Shown here one piece after another: positions 16,001 to 22,600 of a stretch of DNA of 28,379 nucleotides. The notes beneath the pieces were generated by a model. It saw nothing but the letters and a program-made list of their open reading frames with translations, had not been told where the DNA came from and did not search any database. The translations under genes and the position numbers were made by a program. Each line of letters opens with the position of its first letter. Position 1 is the first letter of the stretch. Origin of the DNA: JAZDHV01 sp043810355 (GTDB lineage: Archaea > Nanobdellota > Nanobdellia > Woesearchaeales > JAGVYU01); NCBI GenBank assembly GCA_043810355.1, contig JBDROB010000001.1:1-28379 (forward strand), given 5' to 3'.

Positions 16001-18404
16001 CTACAAACTTGAATTCAAAAGTGTCATTGAACAATGTTGCATTCATGTAATCATGATAATTTACTTGAAGCGTGTAGATATTAGTGTTTATCATCGCACT
16101 CTGAAGAAGAATCTGCTCTTCATAAAGTTGTACACCTGTTCCAGGAATAATCTTTGCATTTATATCAGCAGTCAAGTTGAGGTCAATATTATCCTCATCA
16201 GCAAAATCTTCAGAAAAGCTGAAAGACTGTCCAGATGATTCAGACTCAAAAGGATAGTTGCTCAGCCTGCACTCTTTGACACCATAATTGTCAAGATATA
16301 CCATCTGGAGGTCAACCAAGACATTTGATGTCTGCTCATCATCATTATTGATCTTGATCGATCCAACAGGAGGAGTATTGTCAAGAGTGATTACAACTGA
16401 AGCTGTGTAATTATATGAACTATTTATTGAAGCATTCATGAAAATTGTCTTTGGCCCGTCTGGCTGGGATGAGTTCACAAGCATTGAATTGTTGTACCAT
16501 CCGTTTCCGACATAATTTAGGTCTAATGTTGGGATATTATCGTTTAGCAGTATTGTGAATACTGTGACATTATAGTCTAGTGAGGCTCCTTGGAAACTGA
16601 ATTCAACTGTAGTCCCGTTTCTCACTAGATTGAGATTGGAGATAAAGTCTCCGATTGATGGAGGAAGTTCTGGCCTGTAATATACATTTACAATCTCAGA
16701 GAAACCAGAAACACCAGTCTCGCCAATGGCCTGAATCTGCAATTGGTTCAATCCTTGTGTCAATGATGCCTGGTATATGCCAGTCCCATTCTTTTCTATA
16801 GGAGAAGTCAATGCAATTCCATTCACAAAGAGATATGCAACAACTGCATTTGAAACATTTGTAGTGACATTTATATTTGGCAGATCAGTGATAGTATTAT
16901 TTGGAGGAGCAAGTATCTCTGCAAAAGGAGCTCCAGTGTTCTGGGTTATGTTCTTCTGCAAGCAGGCAGAGTTGTTGACATTCTCATGGTCGACAGCACA
17001 AACAATTATTGTGTTGTTCTGGAATTCTGAAAGAGTAACTTGTTTTGAGAATGAATTGCCGGTCAATGTTAATGGTCCAGATTCAGTGATTGACCCTGTT
17101 TCATTCAATATAGAATAATTAGCTTCTCTCACATAAGTGGTCTGGTCAATGATTGATCCTGACAATACAATATTCTGCAAGGCAGTGATCATCTCAGTTG
17201 GACTTGTGATGGTTATTACAGGAGGAGTGTTGTCAACAATCACATCCCTTGAATCCTCTCCTGGATTTCCATAATAATCAAAGTCTTTTGCCTTGATATT
17301 AGTGTCGCCATCAGGATATTCATAGGTGTTCCATGAATAATACCAGATAGAGCTGTAATTAAATGTCATATTTCTTCCAGTTGGTTCATTTCTTATGAAT
17401 AATTGAGGAGTGTTGTTTGCAGAAGTGTTGACAATGACATTTGTCATGTTACCAACAACCTGCCCTGCAATTGGTGTGATGATATTAATTTTTGGAGCAG
17501 TAGAACATATCTCTCCAACATTAGCCCCTGTTCCATAAGTCAATCCACCGTAATGGATTGCACCAGATTGAAGGATATTGTCAAGCAGAACACCATTCTC
17601 GATATTTATCCTGTTAGGACAGTCAATTGTTGAATTGATTATTTCTGATAGAGTGCAGTCTGTCTGCGAGACGAATGAATCAGTAACATTACATTCGCTT
17701 AGGGTTGAATTTATTATTGTTGAGTCTAGGATAATTGATAAGGTGAAATTTGAGCTGGAAATAATTGAGTTGTCAACTGTTGAAAGGTCTGATATACTTA
17801 AATTGATTGTAGAATTATATGTGTTAGTTTCTGTCAATGATGAATTGATGCAGTCAGTCAAAGTCAAGGTAGCTAAGGTTGCATCACAGAAACTTTCATA
17901 AGAGCTGTCAATGTATGAATTTAGATTGTTAGAGTCAAGTGCAGTAGAATCCAGTTTTGTTGAGTTTACGCATGTGCCTCTCTGCAATACTGAATTGATG
18001 ACAGTGCAATTCAGCTGCTGTGTCTCATTAGGATCGATCAAATAGATGAATGGCAAATAATTTTGATTAAGACTTGTATCAATATAATATCCTGATGGCT
18101 GGTCAATCACAAATGTCCCGTTATAGCTTCCAGATTCACCTTCTCCAGATGATCCGACAGTCAATGCAATGCTGTTGTTTGAGTCGATATCATTTGACAA
18201 TGTCGACAATAAATTCTGTCTTTCTGATTTTGCCTGAATCCCATCATCTTCTAGTGGAGTTATCTTTGCAAAGTTTCCTAATTCTACTGAATTGGCAGAG
18301 CTTGTGAAAGCTTGCTCTACATCATTTTCATCAGCAATAGCATTAATTGGAGCTAAAGCTAATGAAAAGATCAAAAACAATGTTATTAGATTGTTCTTTT
18401 TCAT
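13017..18404 (-). CDS. Giant secreted Ig/FN3-repeat surface protein (adhesin candidate)
   Basis: 1795 aa. A Sec signal peptide covers residues 1-24 (LITLFLIFSLALAPINA). A short domain (VELGNFAKITPLEDDGIQAK) shared with the 1841-aa protein follows. Residues about 115-280 are a Ser/Asn/Thr/Cys-rich run of short repeats (STIINSTLSECNVTDSFV and similar) that looks like a beta-helix. Ig-like modules follow (TPPVITITSP near 390, others to about 730), then FN3-like modules near 1155-1260, 1265-1360 and 1365-1460 (PGPPQIEDYE...YYFVIYAYDNAGWESLP). A further beta domain lies at about 1565-1650. There is no C-terminal membrane anchor or sorting motif. Very many N-x-S/T sequons imply heavy glycosylation. 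The ATG overlaps the HEPN stop as ATGA. Its place directly upstream of the pilins suggests a pilus-associated adhesin. Confidence 0.85.
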   Translation of the reverse strand: MKKNNLITLFLIFSLALAPINAIADENDVEQAFTSSANSVELGNFAKITPLEDDGIQAKSERQNLLSTLSNDIDSNNSIALTVGSSGEGESGSYNGTFVIDQPSGYYIDTSLNQNYLPFIYLIDPNETQQLNCTVINSVLQRGTCVNSTKLDSTALDSNNLNSYIDSSYESFCDATLATLTLTDCINSSLTETNTYNSTINLSISDLSTVDNSIISSSNFTLSIILDSTIINSTLSECNVTDSFVSQTDCTLSEIINSTIDCPNRINIENGVLLDNILQSGAIHYGGLTYGTGANVGEICSTAPKINIITPIAGQVVGNMTNVIVNTSANNTPQLFIRNEPTGRNMTFNYSSIWYYSWNTYEYPDGDTNIKAKDFDYYGNPGEDSRDVIVDNTPPVITITSPTEMITALQNIVLSGSIIDQTTYVREANYSILNETGSITESGPLTLTGNSFSKQVTLSEFQNNTIIVCAVDHENVNNSACLQKNITQNTGAPFAEILAPPNNTITDLPNINVTTNVSNAVVAYLFVNGIALTSPIEKNGTGIYQASLTQGLNQLQIQAIGETGVSGFSEIVNVYYRPELPPSIGDFISNLNLVRNGTTVEFSFQGASLDYNVTVFTILLNDNIPTLDLNYVGNGWYNNSMLVNSSQPDGPKTIFMNASINSSYNYTASVVITLDNTPPVGSIKINNDDEQTSNVLVDLQMVYLDNYGVKECRLSNYPFESESSGQSFSFSEDFADEDNIDLNLTADINAKIIPGTGVQLYEEQILLQSAMINTNIYTLQVNYHDYMNATLFNDTFEFKFVDTSNVTDATFCIESSSENISSPLDFYIYNGSNFTLKTSYSFSAAPSLYCFSLVEDELNKSAGSEFIVKANHSDNVSVEYINHIYLINQTNSTTRYQAQNNITSKTVVTTLLDISTATMFAEYDIPTQDYLQDKLNSTLNETNMSDNDSVTIEIPRSATILDAEFDIQGINLTNATLKILNTTIWSVNGTFNSQATLQNIEDEISDFIDNNCSADNCTIPVTLSAENGSLEIGNLSILYSLDIGIIKFFMASDGINFEQVISDEPHTFSNIGKTLKWKAVIQTSNNTLTPTLTSVDILSSGTPWEPCTSQKVWKLIDTAIGIEERTVYYQIKDNVGWITDVNDTILLNKTSEILDWTAPVNLTIWVDEWTNSEDTLEARWRAFDRESKVFYQYRIYHEGSQIYPSSGWLDAPDYGQAEFVSVNLSEEIDHTLGDGDRYYFEVRALNSYYINSSPVMSDPIGVDRDPPEMPENLVSSFILNGCVNTSIGNFEWEEPDDNGDSGIRGYSYIITTDINATPDETPEGDPYNLDQFLSLNVSGLSDNLYYFKVRAVDNAGNGGDTANWTFHVDTIRPGPPQIEDYEQYANLSSLNLDWIASQDGRGCGIDYYKVMVYNDSDLSIFEKDQSTSDNSTSLTITGLAQEETYYFVIYAYDNAGWESLPSSVMQGGIDTTNPTIIWIKPIGLIATLTPTIAYTTSEDAECWLNGTYAMYHSNSTYHERRGPPLGGPGSLYAECFDIPVRNPGHNQPGEQYTVDLNANVSSVIIDSDNPFYIGEEVIIDATLKSGGSPIPIGEIKKSRVEVFFDGKPLDEFGWSDKGAGEYQITFDSPLAEGIYNITVKVDGSISNLHQINITELLLTMTYTSDFTDSSDNIIYSDIGNHTIGFASDSSKVVSDGDTMNAGTSDGVSYIFVTKKGSNLKQRNAYLRDKEFSDFINPSFGYEIEKEMYVLNTQLAYDDIVIQGAREQVPSGRYNLIIRNLGLDEDGNTIIEVDIT

Positions 18405-18946
18405 TGCTCTAACATCTCTTTGATTTTGTTGACAAAATCTATAGTCTGACCACGGATATTTTGGGATAATTCTTTTTCAAATGACTCATGAATATCATAA
18501 CAGGCTTTTTCTCTCAAATCCTTGGAAAACCCTACAGTCTCAATATCTTCTTTGCTTAATGAGCTGGCAACAAGCTCCACATCTTCATTAGTGAGAGATT
18601 TATCTGAATGGTAATGATAATATATCAGGAAACAAAGAGTTGCTGAGTGATTCTTTGATGTGTACCCTTCCCTGCTTATTAGGGACAGGGCAGCATGATA
18701 AATTGCATAATAATAAATGCTGATTGCCCAGTCGTAAAATGTCTCTTTGTCAAATAGGGCAGGGATGTCATCCTTATGTTTCTCAATAATCCAATTAGCA
18801 AAATTAAGGTTGTGGTCAGATTTCTTTAAGTACAATCTGGACTCCTCTTTGGTTTTTCTTAAAATTTTCTTCTTGATATAATTATCAATCCATTTCCTGC
18901 ATTCTTTCTTATCCTTCATCCAGAGTTTCCAGTCAGGCTTCTTCAT
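18401..18946 (-). CDS. HEPN-domain protein (partner of MNT; candidate toxin)
   Basis: 181 aa, all-helical and cytoplasmic. Residues about 40-180 match the HEPN fold as paired with MNT proteins: YLKKSDHNLNFANWII, then FYDWAISIYYYAIYHAALSLISREG and a C-terminal LREKACYDIHESFEKEL. In HEPN/MNT modules the HEPN partner is often an RNase toxin, neutralised by its MNT partner through AMPylation. I do not see a clear Rx4-6H ribonuclease motif: the R...H pairs present are spaced seven apart (REGYTSKNH, REKACYDIH), so toxicity is not assured. It overlaps the MNT gene by 14 bases and the adhesin start by four, an odd place for a toxin-antitoxin pair. Confidence 0.8.
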   Translation of the reverse strand: MKKPDWKLWMKDKKECRKWIDNYIKKKILRKTKEESRLYLKKSDHNLNFANWIIEKHKDDIPALFDKETFYDWAISIYYYAIYHAALSLISREGYTSKNHSATLCFLIYYHYHSDKSLTNEDVELVASSLSKEDIETVGFSKDLREKACYDIHESFEKELSQNIRGQTIDFVNKIKEMLEQ

Positions 18947-19526
18947 CTTCTAGCTGCCTCCACCATTCAATTCCTGCAACAAACAACCTGTCATCTTTTA
19001 GGTTCTTAAAAAACTTCTTTGTACTGTCATGAAACGAATCCTTAAAGGAATCATAATCCAAATAAGCTGGATTTAATTCTGTGCTTGTCCTCATGCTTAT
19101 TCTCTTTGCTGTATTTTCCAGTTCTTTGGTGTTTTCTATCTTTTGAAAGACTAAGAGGATGTCTATATCAGACTCTTTTGTGTAATCACCTTTTGCATAA
19201 GATCCAAAGATTACTGCAATTAAGGGCTTGTCCTTGATCTCTTTCAGGAGGTCTCTTACAGCTATCTTAATCTTCATTGGAAGCCTATCAAGCCTATTGT
19301 GTTCAATGGCATAAATGACTGAAGTAATAGCCTCTTTTGAATAATCAAGAAAGTATTTAATCTGATTTCCTGATCTTTTCTTTATCAACAATTTATCCAC
19401 CTTTCTAATTCCATAATCTATTGAAGGCATTCCTAATTTAAGCTGTTTTGAGAGTTCTCTCTTATGAATGCCTGGACTAAGGTAAATCTTTTCCATTATC
19501 CTAAACTCTGTATTGCCATACATCAT
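18933..19526 (-). CDS. HTH-fused MNT nucleotidyltransferase (candidate antitoxin)
   Basis: 197 aa. Residues 1-65 form a winged-helix DNA-binding domain (IMEKIYLSPGIHKRELSKQL...IDYGIRKVDKLLIKK). From about 95 a minimal nucleotidyltransferase domain follows, with GSYAKGDYTKESDID at 108-122, the GS-x10-DxD metal- and nucleotide-binding motif intact. Such MNT proteins pair with HEPN partners and can transfer AMP to them. The fused DNA-binding domain suggests self-regulation of the module. The start is ATG at 19526, overlapping the stop of the 47-codon remnant ORF as ATGA. Inverted copies of TTATATAA upstream (19561-19568 and 19585-19592) could serve as its TATA box or operator. Confidence 0.85.
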   Translation of the reverse strand: MMYGNTEFRIMEKIYLSPGIHKRELSKQLKLGMPSIDYGIRKVDKLLIKKRSGNQIKYFLDYSKEAITSVIYAIEHNRLDRLPMKIKIAVRDLLKEIKDKPLIAVIFGSYAKGDYTKESDIDILLVFQKIENTKELENTAKRISMRTSTELNPAYLDYDSFKDSFHDSTKKFFKNLKDDRLFVAGIEWWRQLEDEEA

Positions 19527-19666
19527 ATACCAACTGTCATATTCTCTATACCAATATGAATTATATAATCAAAATTAATATGAGTTATATAATCAAAAAT
19601 ATTAGCTGGAGCTAAATCTAAGGAAAAAATAAAAAACAATGTTAAAAAGATGTTTTTTTGTTTCAT
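19523..19666 (-). pseudogene. 47-codon remnant with duplicated adhesin signal peptide
   Basis: An ATG seven bases after the 1841-aa gene opens a short ORF. Its first 22 residues (MKQKNIFLTLFFIFSLDLAP) closely match the signal peptide of the 1795-aa adhesin (MKKNNLITLFLIFSLALAP), and the DNA is similar too (ACATTGTTTTT, TTTAGCTCCA and TTAATG-like stretches). After that it becomes a 24-base in-frame repeat (FDYITHIN, FDYIIHIG) and stops in an ATGA overlap with the MNT gene. It looks like the 5' end of an adhesin gene cut off when the MNT-HEPN pair entered. It could still be translated as a leader peptide. Confidence 0.65.
19553..19598. repeat. 22-base direct repeat, 24-base period, upstream of MNT-HEPN
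   Basis: Two copies of AATATGARTTATATAATCAA with two further A residues (plus strand) lie at 19553-19574 and 19577-19598, with one mismatch between them. Each contains TTATATAA. The repeat lies inside the remnant ORF, where it encodes an eight-residue repeat in frame, and 27-72 bases before the MNT start. It could be an operator for the HTH domain of the MNT protein, a doubled TATA box, or a scar of slippage. Confidence 0.6.
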
Positions 19667-19672
19667 TTGTAT

Positions 19673-22600
19673 TTATTCTACATAAACGGCGTTACATCTA
19701 TATGGGCTATTGTAAAAATTAATGTCATTACTGTCAAAGTAAATGTTGACTGTATTCCAAAACATTTCAGTAAATCTAGTACTATCTCTAATCACAGGAT
19801 AAAAATTGCCTGTTGTATGTTCTACACTACATCTCACATCAATAATTTTAGAGCCAGTCAAACCATGAGCAAAATTTGCAGTGCCAATCCCATCTGTGGT
19901 ACCACTGAAAGTCTTCCACTTAATGCCTCCATTTCCTGTTGAGACAGCTCCACCAACATCTAGATTTTTTGGTGTAATTAATCCAGTGGAAGTAATCCTT
20001 ATGTTGTTTGTATGATTATAACTCTCATAGATATAAATTCCGATTCCATCAATTATCGTGTCTGAGTATGCCAGCATTGCTCCATATCCATTACCAGCAG
20101 CAGTCTCGCTCATCTCAATTCTTGATGCATTTATTTGATTTGTAGAAACTATTCTTATATCTGGCTCATAAACACCTGTAATATTTTTTGTTAGGGATTG
20201 GACAGAGTTGTCTCCTACATTTATCCTTTCATCAAAGCTCGCACTGCCTAATCCTGGAGAAGTACAACCGCTATACCCAACACATAATCCTCCATGGCCA
20301 ATTCTGAAATTTGTAATCCAGCCTCCACCAGATTCAGGACCTATGCTTACTAATGAATTTCCTGCAGTGCCGTCAATTGTTATTTGAGGGTTAATATTGT
20401 TTTGTTGTCTATTGTTTATGTACAATTTTGAGCTTCCGCTTCCCATATATCTTGACTCTATTGATGAAAATGTTTTTACTGTATTGTCTGAGTCATTTCC
20501 CACAAACAAAATCCTGCCTATATTGTCTCCGGCAGCAGGGCTTACGCTTATATGCTCAAGGGATAGTTCCTGCGGATTTGCTCCTGTATCAGTTGTCCTG
20601 AATATTACTTTTGAATTTGCTGCTGTTGCATCCTCAGTATGCAATCTTGTTTCTGGATTACTAATTCCCAATCCAACTTTAACATTTGGTTGGGTATAGA
20701 CTTTATTACCGGCTACTGATAATTGCTCAGCGCCATTGACATAAAATGTGACATAACTTGGTGCATTTATATTGAGCTGACCAGCAGTTGATCCGTCTAT
20801 CATTGCAGAAGGATTTGTTGTATAGGCTGGATATAACCTTGCGCCTCCATAATAATCCCCTGATGACTGGATATTTCCTGCTACATCAAGCTTTGCTCCA
20901 GGAGTTGCAGTTCCGATTCCTACTCTGTTATTTGCACCATCAACAACCAATGTGTTTGAGTCAATGTTTAAAGTTCCTCCAAGAGTCCAAGCTGATCCTG
21001 CTGTGATTGTGTTGCTCCCGAGAGATCCGCCAGCCACAGTTATTGCATTTGGCACTTCTGCATCATTGTCTGGCTGGTCATCATCAATACCATCAGCATC
21101 AAGGAATCCAGCATCGCAAGAGCCATCACCATTGAGGAATTGATTATCTGGACATATCGTGCCAGCGTTGGTGTCGACTGTGCTTAAACAATTTCCTCCT
21201 TGGATGCATACATCCTTACCTGAAGCGAGGTTTATGTTTCCATTTACATACAAATTACTACCAATACTAGCATTACCATTTACATCAAGTGTTGCTGTTG
21301 GGGTAAATGTCCCTATACCCACATTTGGTGTGAGATAAAACCCTTTTGTACCAGCTCCAGACCCAAATGTAATCATTCCATACTGATTGATTTTATTCTT
21401 TATATCTTTAATATCTCTTCTACCTAATGTATGGTCATTAATTGAATAATAATCATTGTATGTTATCAATCCATCTCCATCAATATCTGAGTCAGATAAA
21501 TTTTTCATAGACGGAGTTGCTGACCCTATTAAATAATTTCCAACTTGGTTCATATCAGTTGAATCAACGAAACTATCCCCATTGACATCACCAGACCCAC
21601 CTAAAGCGAATATGCTGCCGTTTACATGGAGTGCAGCGATTGGGGCTGTTGTATCTATTCCAACCTTGCCTGTTCCTAAAAGAGTTAAGACATTCACAGG
21701 AGTTCCTGATGTTCTAAACCTAAAATAAGTATTATAACTCGCATCATCAATATCCCTATCAAAATATGCGTGCCCGCTTCCAGCAGCAACATACATATTA
21801 AGTCCAATATAATTATTAAACTGTGAAAGCCTTATGCCAGACTCTCCATTTCCATCATTATCAATATGCAAACTCTTCTGAGGACTTGCCTCCCTGATTC
21901 CAACACTTCCATTTATGTTAACTGTTAATAACCTTGAAAAAGTAGTTCCATTATAATGATGTAATGCAAAATCATTCGGACTGCCTCCATCCGGAGAACT
22001 GTCACCTCTTTGTGAAATCATCCATGTTTTATTATTGGCTGTATCTGTAAATAATATATTTCCAGAATTTGCTGCACCTGTTCCGCTTCCCGCTATTCCT
22101 AAATCAACCCAAAGTAAACCCTGCTGATATGCGCTATCATTTCCTATTTTTACATATCCATTCACATCAAGCTTTGCTTTTGGGACAGCTGTGCCTATTC
22201 CAACATTTCCATCTGCTGCGAAGATGTGGTCTGGTTCGAGGCCAGCTGAGAGGTTTGTGTTTATTGTTATTCCGTTTTGTGCAACCAGGACTCCATTATT
22301 TCGGTTGGTTACTGTTGGGTTAGCAGAGCCTGATACTCCTACTAGGAAGTATGCATCATTGTCATTTCTTATGTCAATACCACCGTATGTTGTGCTGTTG
22401 GTGCTTTTTGCCAGGATTGTTCCAGGTTTATCGCTTTCCACATGGAGACTTTTTGTTGGGTTATCTGTTCCTATTCCAACCTCTCCACTTGGTTCAATTG
22501 TGAAATGTTTTGTCCATGCGCTTCCATCATAATGGTGTAATGCAAAATCATTGTCATTGCCTGTATCAGAATCACCTCTCTGAAAAATACCCCAACTCTT

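Noticed and set aside
18401..18946. HEPN protein as a proven HepT RNase with RX4HXY motif
   Set aside because: The motif is not present with the right spacing; only R-x7-H pairs are seen.
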